Below the pieces are notes generated by a model. It was given only the letters and a program-made list of their open reading frames with translations, did not search any database and was not told where the DNA came from. From Streptomyces phaeolivaceus (GTDB taxonomy: Bacteria; Actinomycetota; Actinomycetes; Streptomycetales; Streptomycetaceae): DNA of 64,000 nt. Made by a program: the position numbers and the translations under genes. How positions within the stretch are numbered: the first letter of the stretch is position 1; each line of letters opens with the position of its first letter. Of the stretch, positions 38,652 to 47,341 are shown piece after piece. The stretch is taken from contig NZ_CP045096.1 in the NCBI RefSeq assembly GCF_009184865.1, positions 5,270,001 to 5,334,000 on the forward strand, given 5' to 3'.

Positions 38652-39896
38652 TCAGTTGACGGCTGATCGGCGCCACGGCTCGGGCGGTCGCCCCAGGTGG
38701 ACCGGTAGTTCCGGTAGGCCTCGGAGGAGGGCGCTGGTGCGCCAGGTGAGGGGGGTCGGGGTGGGGGCGAGGGTGAGGTGGGGGTGGTGCCGGAGGAGGA
38801 GGCGCAGGGCGATGGTGGCCTCGGTGCGGGCCAGGGGGGCGCCCAGGCAGTGGTGGAGGCCGTGACCGAAGGCGAGGTGGGAGTGCGGGCGGCGGGTGAG
38901 GTCGAAGCGGTCGGGGTCCGGGAAATGGGCCGGGTCCCGGGAGGCGGCGGCCAGGGAGATCTGGACGGCGTCGCCGGGGGAGACCGGGGCGTCCGCGAGG
39001 ATCAGGGGTTCGGCGGCGAAGCGTAACGCCGTGCCGTGGACCGGGGAGTTGTAGCGGAGGGATTCCTCGACCGCCGCGCCCGTCAGGGTGAAGTCGGCCC
39101 GCAGCGCGGCGAGTTGGTCCGGGTGCGTGAGCAGGCTGTGGACGGTCGCCGAGATGAGGTTGACCGTCGTCTCATGGCCGGCGACCAGGATCAGGAAGGC
39201 CATGCCGAGGAGTTCCTCGGAGGTGAGGGCTTCGGAGGTGAGGGACTCGGAGGGGAGGGACTCGGGGGACCGTGCCGCGAGTTCGCTGAGCAGGGTGTCG
39301 TCGGGGGTGGCGCGCTTTCGGGCCGTCAGGTCGGTGAGGTAGTCCGTGAGAGAGGCGGCGGCGCCTGCCGTCGCCTCCGGGGACGTCGGCATCACCAGTT
39401 CCGTCGACCAGTCGTGGAAGACGTCCCGGTCCGTGTCGGGGACGCCCAGGACCTCGCGGATCACCGCCACGGGGAGCGGCAGCGCGTACCGGCTCACCAG
39501 GTCCGTCGTCCCCTCGGCGGGCAGCTCCGCCAGCAGGGCCGTCGCGATCTCCTCGATCCGGGGGCGTAAGGCGGCCGTCCGGGCCGGGGTGAAGTGCGCG
39601 GCGACCGACCGGCGCAGCCGGGTGTGCTGCGGCGGGTCGCTCTGCAGCATGTTGACGCCGATCGCGTGACCGCCGTCCGTGTCCCAGGCGGAGTGCCGGA
39701 TGTCGTTGCTCAGCCGGGGGTCCGTCAGCGCGGCCCGCGCGGCGTCCCGGCCCACCACCAGCCAGCAGTCACCCGTCTGCGGGATGTGCACCCGGTGCAC
39801 GGGGCCCCGCGCGCGCAGCGCCGCGTAGACCGGGTGCGGGTCGGCCGCGAAGTCGTGCCCGTCGGGGGCCAGTTCGTCCAGCGTGGGTGCTCGCAT
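38652..39896 (-). CDS. Cytochrome P450 with two TTA codons
   Basis: A 414-residue bacterial P450 monooxygenase. It has the I-helix oxygen-activation motif LVAGHETT, ESLR (ExxR) and heme loop FGHGLHHCLGAPLAR with the Cys ligand. The overall sequence is closest in style to CYP107-type macrolide hydroxylases; the substrate is unknown. Leu codons at 39024-39026 and 39567-39569 are TTA, so expression should need the bldA tRNA. SESLTSEALTSEELL is a small repeat expansion. It is divergent from a TetR gene with a dyad between, so it is probably the regulated target. A ferredoxin gene lies beyond the TetR gene. Confidence 0.93.
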   Translation of the reverse strand: MRAPTLDELAPDGHDFAADPHPVYAALRARGPVHRVHIPQTGDCWLVVGRDAARAALTDPRLSNDIRHSAWDTDGGHAIGVNMLQSDPPQHTRLRRSVAAHFTPARTAALRPRIEEIATALLAELPAEGTTDLVSRYALPLPVAVIREVLGVPDTDRDVFHDWSTELVMPTSPEATAGAAASLTDYLTDLTARKRATPDDTLLSELAARSPESLPSESLTSEALTSEELLGMAFLILVAGHETTVNLISATVHSLLTHPDQLAALRADFTLTGAAVEESLRYNSPVHGTALRFAAEPLILADAPVSPGDAVQISLAAASRDPAHFPDPDRFDLTRRPHSHLAFGHGLHHCLGAPLARTEATIALRLLLRHHPHLTLAPTPTPLTWRTSALLRGLPELPVHLGRPPEPWRRSAVN

Positions 39897-39984
39897 GACT
39901 GGTCGCCGTCTTTCGGTTCGCGGGTGGGTGGGCCCTGAGTGACCTCTGTCCTATGTGGGGAGTGGTCCCCGTTTAATGTCTCAA

Positions 39985-40004
39985 CGATAGCATCGGTGCT
40001 GTCG
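39985..40004. promoter_or_regulatory. TetR operator candidate between P450 and TetR genes
   Basis: CGATAGCATC-GGTGCTGTCG is a 20-bp dyad with 8 of 10 positions matching, about 50 bases before the TetR start and 90 before the P450 start. An imperfect half-copy (GCATCGGTG) follows at about 40009. Confidence 0.6.
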
Positions 40005-40051
40005 GGGGCATCGGTGCGGGGTGCAGTTCCCGTTTCAAGCGGAGGATCAGG

Positions 40052-40744
40052 ATGACCGTCGGTGCGGACCCCGCGACACCGTCGCCACGGCGGCGCGACG
40101 CGCGGCGGAATCGGGAGCTGCTGGTCGCGGCGGCCCACGAGGTGTTCACCGAACAGGGGCTCGAAGCGCCGCTGGATGTGATCGCCCGCCGGGCGGGGGT
40201 GGGGAACGCGACGCTCTACCGGCACTTCCCGAGCCGGGCCACCCTCATCGACGCCGTCTTCCACGATCAGCTCACGGGCACGATGGCCGTGGGGGACCGG
40301 GTCCGGAGCGCGCCGGACGCCTGGACCGGTCTGAACGAGTACCTCGGGGCGGTCTTCGGCACGCTCGCGGTCGACCGGGGCACGAACGACCTCATGACCA
40401 CACATGTGCGCGGGGTCGACGTCCTGGAGGACGTGCACGAGCACAACCGGCGGACCGTGGACTTCCTGCTGGGGCGCGGCCGTGACGAGGGCACGGTCCG
40501 GGCCGACGTCACCACCGAGGACGTCCTCTTCGCCCTCGCCGCCCTCGGCCGCGCCGTCCCCGCGCTCACCTCCGCCACCGCCCCGGACGCCTGGCGCCGC
40601 CCCCTCTCCCTCCTCCTGGACAGCCTCCGCCCCCCGGGCCCCACGACAACCCCGCCCCCACCCCTGCCCGGCCCCGCGCTCACCGCCGGCCAACTGGAGG
40701 AGGTCCTGGCGGAGTTGGGGCCGCATCGGGCGGCGAGGGGGTAG
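40052..40744 (+). CDS. TetR-family regulator divergent from the P450
   Basis: A 230-residue repressor with the HTH EVFTEQGLEAPLDVIARRAG, VGNATLYRHFPSRATLIDAV and a C-terminal domain of the SACE_7040/AcrR style (TDLM-like VDRGTNDLMTTHVRG). A Pro-rich stretch (PPGPTTTPPPPLPGP) is near the end. GGAGGATCAGG precedes the ATG. Position and the 39985 dyad suggest it represses the P450 gene and itself. Confidence 0.9.
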   Translation: MTVGADPATPSPRRRDARRNRELLVAAAHEVFTEQGLEAPLDVIARRAGVGNATLYRHFPSRATLIDAVFHDQLTGTMAVGDRVRSAPDAWTGLNEYLGAVFGTLAVDRGTNDLMTTHVRGVDVLEDVHEHNRRTVDFLLGRGRDEGTVRADVTTEDVLFALAALGRAVPALTSATAPDAWRRPLSLLLDSLRPPGPTTTPPPPLPGPALTAGQLEEVLAELGPHRAARG

Positions 40745-40863
40745 GGGCGGGAAGAGGCAGGAAGAGGGCAGGAAGAGGGTGGGAAGCGGGCGGGGCGGCG
40801 CGGCCGTCGTCGTTCACGCGTCGTGGGGACTGGCCTGGGTCGGGGGCGGGGGTGCGGGGGTGC

Positions 40864-40915
40864 GGTCGTCAGGCCGGGTGGGCGGGGGTGGCCCCGCCCA
40901 CCCGGCCTGACGACC
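40864..40915. terminator. 24-bp-stem bidirectional terminator
   Basis: An exact 24-bp stem (40864-40887 with 40892-40915) and 4-base loop sits between the convergent TetR and ferredoxin genes; the longest hairpin I found here. Confidence 0.9.
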
Positions 40916-40929
40916 AGGGTGTCGGGCGC

Positions 40930-41142
40930 TCAGCCCTCCTCGTCGTCCACCCCGATCGCCCCCGCCGGGCAGACCGCCGCCGCCTCGTGGACCGTCGGGT
41001 GGTGGGAGGGAGGTGGGGTGGGGGCGAGGAGGACGGCGATGCCGTCCTCGTCGCGTTGGTCGAAGACCTCGGGGGCGATGAGGACGCATTGGCCGGCGCC
41101 GCGGCATTTGGTCTCGTCGATGTGGAGTTTCAGGTTCGTCAT
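40930..41142 (-). CDS. 3Fe-4S type ferredoxin
   Basis: A 70-residue electron carrier with cluster ligands in CRGAGQC and CPAGAI, the pattern of the small ferredoxins that feed Streptomyces P450s. The central PTPPPSHHP insert is unusual. Its ATG overlaps a stop (TCATGA) of an upstream minus-strand frame that reads VLVGPADELRKVEGLLVGG; this may be the tail of a lost partner gene. It probably serves the P450 at 38652 although a TetR gene separates them. Confidence 0.9.
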   Translation of the reverse strand: MTNLKLHIDETKCRGAGQCVLIAPEVFDQRDEDGIAVLLAPTPPPSHHPTVHEAAAVCPAGAIGVDDEEG

Positions 41143-41283
41143 GAGGGGGCGGGTCCTTTCGTCCTTCCGTCGTCACCAGCGGACCGGGACTCGCGCAGGC
41201 CGCCGACCAGGAGGCCCTCGACCTTGCGCAACTCGTCGGCGGGGCCGACGAGCACTGAGGGATGGGGCGGGGCGGTACGTGTA

Positions 41284-41313
41284 GGGGCCGGCCGTCGTCG
41301 GACGGTCGGCCCC
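41284..41313 (-). terminator. Terminator of the zinc-ribbon membrane protein gene
   Basis: A 13-bp stem with one G-U pair (41284-41296 with 41301-41313), loop 4, lies 75 bases past the stop at 41388. Confidence 0.7.
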
Positions 41314-41387
41314 TCGGCGCGCGGTCGGTCGTACGGGGTCGGCCGTACGACCGTCCCTGTGCCCGAGTTGCCTCGGCTCGGCTCGGC

Positions 41388-42434
41388 TCAGCTCACGCAG
41401 ACGAGCCCGAGCAGGCACAGCCCCGAGGGTGACGTCGTCGCCGTGTCGGAACTCGAACCGTCCGACGCCCCCGAGTCCGAGCCGCTGCCGCCGTCGTCGG
41501 TGCCGGTCCCCGATTCCGTACCGGAGTCCGAACCCGTGTCCGCCGAGGAGCCGGCGTCGTCGGTGGCCGGGGGCGTGTTCGTCCCGTCCGTCGGGGTGGT
41601 GGTGAGGCCGTCCGTGGGCGTCCGGTCGGCGGTGGCGGAGGAGCCGGTCCGCGCCTCCTCGGCGGACGGCGTGGCCGAGTCCGTACGGGGGGAGTTGGGG
41701 TGCGCGCGGGAGCTCGACCGGTTCGCGGTGGAGCGGTCGCGCGAGGTGTCGCCGGACGGCGTCCAGGTGGGGGCGTCCGGGGTGCGCCGGGTGTCGTCGG
41801 TCTCCGTCGCCGACGACGTACGGCCGCCCTGCGAGCCCTGTTCCTCCACGGTGCCCAGGCTCTCGGCGTCCGGGGCGGTGGCCGCCTGGGTGCGGTCGGT
41901 GGACTGCCGGTCCATGCCCATGACGGTCAGCCCGCCGCCGACCAGCGCGACGGCGGTGGCGACCACGGCCCGGCGCTGGTTCTTCTTCCACCGCGCCAAC
42001 TGCCGCCGCCGCGCGGCCCGCCCCTGGGGCGCCACAGGGACACCTTCGACGTCCACGTCCACGTCCGCGTCCGCGTCAGGGTCGCCGTCGAGAGCCGGGC
42101 CCGCGTCAGATCGCGCGTACATGTCCGCGTCGATGTCCTTGATGCCGGACACCGGCCGGTTCCCCGCGAACCCGTCGGACACCGGCCCCTCGTGCCAGCC
42201 CGCGTCCACCGCCCCGTACCCCCAGGCCGCCGTCGGCAGCGTCGGCACCATCGGTGCCGCCGGTGTCGTCGGCGGCATCGGGGTCGTCATCGGCCCGGTC
42301 GCGGTCGGCCCGGTCGGCCCCGACGGGACGCGGCTGTCGATCGTGGCCGGGGCTATGTCGGGCGCGTAGGCGCCGCAGCCGGGGCACACGAGGGCGCCGT
42401 TGAGATGTCGACGGCACGAGGTGCAGTAGTCCAT
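41388..42434 (-). CDS. Zinc-ribbon, single-pass membrane protein with Ser/Thr/Asp-rich ectodomain
   Basis: A 348-residue protein. The N-terminal zinc ribbon is CTSCRRHLNGALVCPGC. Then come a Pro/Thr/Gly region, a basic segment (RAARRRQLARWKKNQRRA), one membrane helix (VVATAVALVGGGLTVMGM) and a 170-residue disordered Ser/Thr/Asp/Gly exterior ending in LCLLGLVCVS. It matches what I recall as the SCO2400-like family; the function is unknown. A DADADVDVDVEG stretch is encoded by short repeats. I prefer the ATG at 42434 (ribbon immediately after); an ATG at 42464 is possible. Confidence 0.75.
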   Translation of the reverse strand: MDYCTSCRRHLNGALVCPGCGAYAPDIAPATIDSRVPSGPTGPTATGPMTTPMPPTTPAAPMVPTLPTAAWGYGAVDAGWHEGPVSDGFAGNRPVSGIKDIDADMYARSDAGPALDGDPDADADVDVDVEGVPVAPQGRAARRRQLARWKKNQRRAVVATAVALVGGGLTVMGMDRQSTDRTQAATAPDAESLGTVEEQGSQGGRTSSATETDDTRRTPDAPTWTPSGDTSRDRSTANRSSSRAHPNSPRTDSATPSAEEARTGSSATADRTPTDGLTTTPTDGTNTPPATDDAGSSADTGSDSGTESGTGTDDGGSGSDSGASDGSSSDTATTSPSGLCLLGLVCVS

Positions 42435-42938
42435 GGAGCTATGGAGGTCTTCCTGTGTGGGCATGCCGTCGACCCGCCGGGCCGCGGCCCGGTCACATCA
42501 CGTTCGCACGTGGGATCGAGCGGATCGAGCGGTCAGCAACGCTAACGAGCCATTCTCAGAGCTGTGTGCAGGCTGTGTGACGCTCCTGCGCGGATTCCCC
42601 GGGGACTTGGAGGCCGTTCCGCAGGGACGCGCGGGCATGTGTGCGAGCCGTGCCCGCCACGCCCGCCCACCGATTCCTGTCCACGCCCGCCCACTCATTC
42701 CCGGCCGCGCCCGCCTGCCCGCCCGCCACACGTTTCGTCGAATTCCGCATCAACAGGCAACCCACACCCTCCTTTTACCAATCTCTCAAGTTGCTCACAG
42801 GGTGAACGGGCCGGGTCCGGCCGGCCGGCTCCGGGGTGCGTTGGGGCGCATCCGTACGGCCGGCCGGGCCCGTCGGTCGTCGTCCGTGGGCTGCCCAGTC
42901 CGATGCCCCTGACCAGGGCACTCGCAGACGAGGAACCG
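42435..42938. other. 504-base intergenic region
   Basis: This divergent region lies between the zinc-ribbon gene and the lysyl-oxidase-like gene. It contains CGCCCGCC-like short repeats near 42650-42730 and an AT-richer patch around 42770-42800 that may hold the promoter of the + gene. I see no convincing gene or operator. Confidence 0.4.
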
Positions 42939-44717
42939 ATGACCAGCCAGATGACCAGCTCAACCACCCTGACCGACGGCCAGGACCGCCGCCGGCGCCT
43001 GACCCGCCCGGGGCTCGCCGCCCTGGCCTCGCTCACCGTGGTGGCCGCCGTCGCCGGTGCCGCCCCCGGTGCCGGTGCCGCGCCCGCCGCGACCCCCGGG
43101 AAGCCGCAGCTCAAGCTGATCGCCGCGTCCAAATCCGTGACGCTCACCCGGTACGAGTGGTCCAACGGCGTCAGCCTTCAGCTCGGGACGTATCTCTCGG
43201 TCGACAACGCGCCCCTGGAGTTCAAGGTGACGCGGAAGTCGTACAAGGATCCGATCGTCGCCAAGCAGATCCTGCGCGACGGCAAGACCACCAAGACGAA
43301 GACGCTCCCCGCGGGGACCGTCGACGACTTCTCCGGGCTGAAGGGCTTCCTGGAGATCTCGGTCAAGGACGCGGCCGGGAAGCAGGTCGTGAAGACGGAC
43401 GGAAACTTCTGTCCGAACAACGCCTCGGGCCGGATCCGCCCGGACGCCCCCGCGACCAACCACTATCCGCAGAGCTGCTCCACCAACCCGTGGACGCTCG
43501 GCTCGGTGTGGGGCGTCGAGAAGGGCTGGGCCACCAACACCACCAGCTGGAACTACGACAAGACGGTGGACCTGCCGGCCGGCCAGTACACCGCCCAGGT
43601 GGGGGTGGCGAAGAAGTACCGCGACCTCTTCGGTCTCCCCAATGACCGGCCCACCATCAAGGTGACGGTCCGCGAGGACACCGAGGGGGGCGAGGGCCTT
43701 ACGGCGTCCAAGTCCTCCTCGTCCGCCTCGTCCTCCTCGTCCGCCTCGTCCCACCACGGTGAAGGTCACGGCGGCGGTCACGGCGGCGACCATGCCCCGC
43801 AGTCCGCCCCGACCGGGCAGCGGCCGGCCCCCGACACCCACCACTACGGCCCGCGCGGCGCCGACGCCCCGACCCCGCCCGAGCTGCCCTACGCCCTCGT
43901 CGACCGGGGCCTCGCCAAGCACCTGGGCGACGGCTCCGGCCACACCGACGGCTCCCGGATCGCCCCGGCGCTGCAGGCCGCCCCCAAGCGGCCCACCGGC
44001 AAGGCGGGCGCCCCGGCGAACGTCCCGAAGCCGGACCTGCGTTCGCTGCCCGCCTGGGACATCGCCATCACCGACGGCGAGGACGGCGACGTCCCCGGCA
44101 AGGACTACCTCGCCTTCAGCGCGAACGTCTGGAACGCGGGCCCCGCGCCCCTCGTCGTCGACGGCTTCCGCAAGCCCGGCGCCGACCTGATGGACTCGTA
44201 CCAGTACTTCTACGACGCGAAGGGCAAGCAGGTCGGCTACGCCCCCGCCGGCACCATGGAGTGGGACCCGCGCGAGGGCCACGAGCACTGGCACTTCACG
44301 GACTTCGCCAGCTACCGGCTGCTCAGCGCGGACCAGACCAAGGAGGTGCGCTCCGGCAAGGAGGCGTTCTGCCTGGCCAACACCGATGCCATCGACTACA
44401 CGGTGAAGAACGCCAACTGGCACCCGGAGAACACCGACCTGTCCACCGCGTGCGGTTCCGAGGACGCCATCAACGTCCGTGAGGTCCTCGACGTCGGCTC
44501 CGGCGACACGTACACCCAGTACCGTCCCGGCCAGTCCTTCGACATCACCGACCTGCCGAACGGCACGTACTACATCCAGGTCATCGCCAACCCGGAGAAC
44601 CGTCTCCAGGAGGCCAACCACAAGAACAACATCGCCCTGCGCAAGGTGATCCTCGGCGGCAAGGAGGGCGCCCGCACGGTCAAGGTCCCGCCGCACCACC
44701 TGATCAACGCGAAGTGA
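42939..44717 (+). CDS. Secreted lysyl-oxidase-like copper protein
   Basis: A 592-residue exported protein with a basic N-terminus, hydrophobic signal (GLAALASLTVVAAVAGAAPG), an N-terminal beta domain and a Ser/His/Gly-rich linker (HHGEGHGGGHGGDH). The C-terminal domain has the lysyl oxidase copper-site pattern GHEHWHFTDFASYRLL (near 447). It also has DLPNGTYYIQVIANPENR, a motif of the bacterial family. Lysyl oxidases oxidise amines on proteins; some bacterial members may only bind metal. I use the ATG at 42939 (GAGGAACCG upstream). A hairpin terminator follows after a run of GTACGCCGC repeats. Confidence 0.88.
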   Translation: MTSQMTSSTTLTDGQDRRRRLTRPGLAALASLTVVAAVAGAAPGAGAAPAATPGKPQLKLIAASKSVTLTRYEWSNGVSLQLGTYLSVDNAPLEFKVTRKSYKDPIVAKQILRDGKTTKTKTLPAGTVDDFSGLKGFLEISVKDAAGKQVVKTDGNFCPNNASGRIRPDAPATNHYPQSCSTNPWTLGSVWGVEKGWATNTTSWNYDKTVDLPAGQYTAQVGVAKKYRDLFGLPNDRPTIKVTVREDTEGGEGLTASKSSSSASSSSSASSHHGEGHGGGHGGDHAPQSAPTGQRPAPDTHHYGPRGADAPTPPELPYALVDRGLAKHLGDGSGHTDGSRIAPALQAAPKRPTGKAGAPANVPKPDLRSLPAWDIAITDGEDGDVPGKDYLAFSANVWNAGPAPLVVDGFRKPGADLMDSYQYFYDAKGKQVGYAPAGTMEWDPREGHEHWHFTDFASYRLLSADQTKEVRSGKEAFCLANTDAIDYTVKNANWHPENTDLSTACGSEDAINVREVLDVGSGDTYTQYRPGQSFDITDLPNGTYYIQVIANPENRLQEANHKNNIALRKVILGGKEGARTVKVPPHHLINAK

Positions 44718-44780
44718 CGTACGCCGCGTACGCCGCGTACGCCGCGTACGCCGCGCACACCGCCCGCGCGTGAGACGGCG

Positions 44781-44814
44781 ACGAACCCCCGGGCCTCAGG
44801 GCCCGGGGGTTCGT
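44781..44814. terminator. Terminator after the lysyl-oxidase-like gene
   Basis: A 15-bp exact stem (44781-44795 with 44800-44814), loop TCAG. It is followed by GTGCGGG tandem repeats (about 44833-44870) and then the end of the convergent MFS remnant. Confidence 0.85.
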
Positions 44815-44893
44815 GGGTGAGGGGTTCTTCGTGGTGCGGGGTGCGGGGTGCGGGGTGCGGGGTGCGGGGGTTCGTGGTGAGGGGTTGCGGGGC

Positions 44894-45490
44894 TCAGGCC
44901 TTGGCCGCCCCGGTGACCTCTGCCCGCTCCCCGGCCGGGTCTTCTCCCGCCGGACCCTCCCCGGCCGGGCCCGCTCCGGTCGCCAGCGCCGGGACGGCCG
45001 CGTGGCGGGCGGGGATGAAGGAGGCGAGGACGAAGGCGAGGAGCGCGGCACCCGCGCCGATGGCCATGACGACCTTGAAGCCGTTCTCGGAGGGGAGGGC
45101 GTAGCCGCCGAAGTCGGTGGTCATCTGGGCGAGGATGACGCCGGCGAGGGCGCCGAGCGCGGCGGAGGTCCAGAAGAGGAGGTGCCAGTCCCAGTTGTCG
45201 GCGATGAAGGCGGCGGCCGGGAGGCCGAGCGCGCCGCCCACCCCCAGCGAGGCGCTCATCAGCGCGGTCGACCCGGCGAGACGCTCGGCGGGCAGGACGT
45301 CCCGCATGATGCTGATGCCGAGCGGGATGACGGCGGCGGCCAGGCCCTGCAGACCCCGGCCGATGATCATCGGGACGAGCGAGTCGGCCAGGGCGCAGAC
45401 CACCGAGCCGGACACCAGCAGCACGATGCCGAGCAGCAGCATCCGCCGCTTCCCGAACATGTCCCCGAGCCGGCCCACGACCGGCGTCGC
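44894..45490 (-). pseudogene. Truncated MFS transporter gene
   Basis: Coding sense starts abruptly at ATPVVGRLGDMFGKRRMLLL (motif A of major facilitator proteins) and continues through four helices, including IIGRGLQGLAAAVIPLG and WHLLFWTSAALGALAG. It then jumps to GYALPSENGFKVVMAIGAGA and a Pro/Gly/Ala tail. About the first 60 residues and roughly half of the later helices are missing compared with a normal 12-14 helix transporter. The 5' break lies near 45490, where the antisense HEAT remnant begins. It cannot encode a working transporter. Confidence 0.75.
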
Positions 45491-45670
45491 CGGGGCCCGC
45501 TCGCCCGACTGGCCCCTCTCGCCGACCATCCCGACCCCGGCGTACGGGAGGACCTGGTGTGGGCGGTCGCCCGCTGGTCCACCCCCGGGGTCGGCGACCT
45601 GCTGGACCGCCTCGCCCGCGATCCGCATCCGGAGGTACGGGAGGCCGTGGAGGCGGTACGGGAGAGGTAG
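45491..45670 (+). pseudogene. 3' fragment of a HEAT-repeat gene
   Basis: The frame reads GPLARLAPLADHPDPGVRED, LVWAVARWSTPGVGDLLDRL and ARDPHPEVREAVEAVRER to a stop at 45670. These are two clear HEAT repeats with no start codon or N-terminal part. It abuts the broken end of the MFS remnant, so one deletion or inversion probably removed both 5' ends. Confidence 0.7.
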
Positions 45671-45701
45671 CCCTCCGCTCCCCTCCGCTCCCCTTCCCCG
45701 C

Positions 45702-46271
45702 CTACGTCCAGCTGTGCGCCACGTCCACCACCAGGCGGTCCGGGAGCTGGAGCACCCGGAACGGCAGCCGGGCGCGGATGCCGACACCGATCTGGGTCTC
45801 GCCCTCGAAGCTGCCGGCGAAGCGGGTGTCGCGGAAGGTGCGGTAGCCGGAGAGGTTCACGCCGGGCAGGTTCTTGCCGACCTTGCCCGGGTACACGACG
45901 CCACCCGTCTCGGGGTGGTAGCTCGGCGCGGCGATCCGGATCTCCAGGATGGCCCCGCCGGTCACCGGGATGAGGTCGCCGGAGGCGGACTGGTGCAGCC
46001 GGTCGACGTACTGGACCCAGTGGCCGAGGCCGTCGCCGCCGCCGGGGACGTCGAACACGATGCGGTCGAAGCAGTCGTGCCGGCCGGTCCTGATGTCCGT
46101 CAGCGGCACCGTGCCGCTGTCGGGGGTGCCCTTGACGCCGCTGCCCCAGCCCGTCGGGCAGGCCGCCGCCCGCGCGGCACCGCCGGGCGCGGCGCTCGCG
46201 GTGGCCGCCCCCGTCCCGATCGCGGTCCCCGCGAGCGCGAGTGCCAGCACCGTCGCTCCGATTCGTCGCAT
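45702..46271 (-). CDS. Secreted AMIN-like domain protein
   Basis: A 189-residue exported protein with a clean signal peptide (RRIGATVLALALAGTAIGTG to ASA) and one beta domain: CPTGWGSGVKG, RHDCFDRIVFDVPGG, ILEIRIAAPSYHPETGG, and the end LPFRVLQLPDRLVVDVAHSW. The last motif is typical of AMIN-like domains that bind cell-wall polymers. Two Cys probably pair. AAGGGGGA lies four bases before the ATG. Confidence 0.83.
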   Translation of the reverse strand: MRRIGATVLALALAGTAIGTGAATASAAPGGAARAAACPTGWGSGVKGTPDSGTVPLTDIRTGRHDCFDRIVFDVPGGGDGLGHWVQYVDRLHQSASGDLIPVTGGAILEIRIAAPSYHPETGGVVYPGKVGKNLPGVNLSGYRTFRDTRFAGSFEGETQIGVGIRARLPFRVLQLPDRLVVDVAHSWT

Positions 46272-46364
46272 GTCGTCCCCCTTGGTCCACAACGCTGAGG
46301 TAGCGCTGGTATCGGAGGAGACGACCTGTTATGGCGGAAGGTTGTACTCCGGAACGGAAGTCGC

Positions 46365-47108
46365 CTACTTCTGGGCCACGGGGGTCGGTGAACCGTTGCG
46401 GTCGGGGTGGCGGCGGCGGGCCGTCGGGGTGGGGGAGGCGACCTTGTGGAGGAGGGGCGCGGCGGCGGTCCTCCCGGGGCCGTTGCCGGGAGGCCGGCTC
46501 ACGTACCGGCTGTGCAGGCTGTCGTCGATCCGCCAGAGGATGCCCGTGGTGCGGCCCGTGGGGGCCGTCGCGTCGAGCTTGGCGGTGAAGGACGCCAGCC
46601 GGTCGTAGAGGGTGCGGGCCCGTGCCCCGGTGGCGGCCAGTTCCGAGGCCGCGGCCTCGCGGAGGGCGTCGAGGAGGTGGACCAGGTTGTGGCCGGAGAG
46701 CTGTACGTCCTGCATGCCGCCGTCCGCCTTGGTGATGCGGCCCGGCGGCAGATTGGGGTTCGCGGTGAAGTGGGCGACCCTGGTGGCGGTCGGGCCGACC
46801 CGGTCGTACGGGTCACGGGTGCTCTGGGTCCAGCCGGGCTCCCAGACGCCGAACGCGGTCCGGGCCAGGAAGGTCCAGGTGTCCTCGTGGCAGCGCAGGG
46901 TGAGGTACGAGACGCCGGCCGCGCACCGGAGCGTGCCGTTGTGCTGGTCGAGGGTGACCTGGTTGGCGGCGAGGGCGGCCCGCAGAACCGCGCGGTCCTC
47001 CTCCCGCCAGCGCCGCTCCTGCTCACCTCGCTGCGCCCTCAGCTCCCGTTTGAGCTGCTGGTTCTTCGTGTACTGCTCGACGAACGTCCTGAACAACGAC
47101 TTGAACAT
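46365..47108 (-). CDS. Hypothetical 247-residue protein with N-terminal coiled coil
   Basis: It starts MFKSLFRTFVEQYTKNQQLK and continues as a charged coiled coil (RELRAQRGEQERRWREEDR). A mixed alpha/beta domain with Cys (LRCAAG, LRCHED) follows, ending in a basic Pro-rich tail. No family recognised and no signal peptide. The N-terminal FKSLFRTF could be a membrane-associating helix. The ATG at 47108 gives this natural start; the open frame upstream has none. Confidence 0.65.
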   Translation of the reverse strand: MFKSLFRTFVEQYTKNQQLKRELRAQRGEQERRWREEDRAVLRAALAANQVTLDQHNGTLRCAAGVSYLTLRCHEDTWTFLARTAFGVWEPGWTQSTRDPYDRVGPTATRVAHFTANPNLPPGRITKADGGMQDVQLSGHNLVHLLDALREAAASELAATGARARTLYDRLASFTAKLDATAPTGRTTGILWRIDDSLHSRYVSRPPGNGPGRTAAAPLLHKVASPTPTARRRHPDRNGSPTPVAQK

Positions 47109-47210
47109 GGGGCGCCTGCTGGGGTTGGGCCGGACATCCTGGGGTTGCAGCGGCCCAACGACGTTCATCAGATCTTGGTCACGGGGTCAGGCCCCGTCCC
47201 GAGCCCTCGC

Positions 47211-47250
47211 CGACCCGCCTCCGACCCGCCTCCGACCCGCCTCCGACCCA
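47211..47250. repeat. 11-bp tandem repeat upstream of the second phosphatase gene
   Basis: CGACCCGCCTC occurs at 47211-47221, 47222-47232 and 47233-47243 with a partial fourth copy. The 47109-47341 gap shows no other feature except AT-rich sequence near 47270-47335 that may hold promoters. Confidence 0.85.
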
Positions 47251-47341
47251 TGACGAAGCGTCAATTGACGTTGTAGGCAAGGCTTGCGGAATTCCTGTGG
47301 CGGACTGCCTTACGTGTGAGTAGAGCATTAGGGTCTGCCGT

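Noticed and set aside
38652..41142. A secondary-metabolite biosynthetic cluster
   Set aside because: Only a P450, a regulator and a ferredoxin are present; no polyketide, peptide or terpene core enzyme lies within the window.
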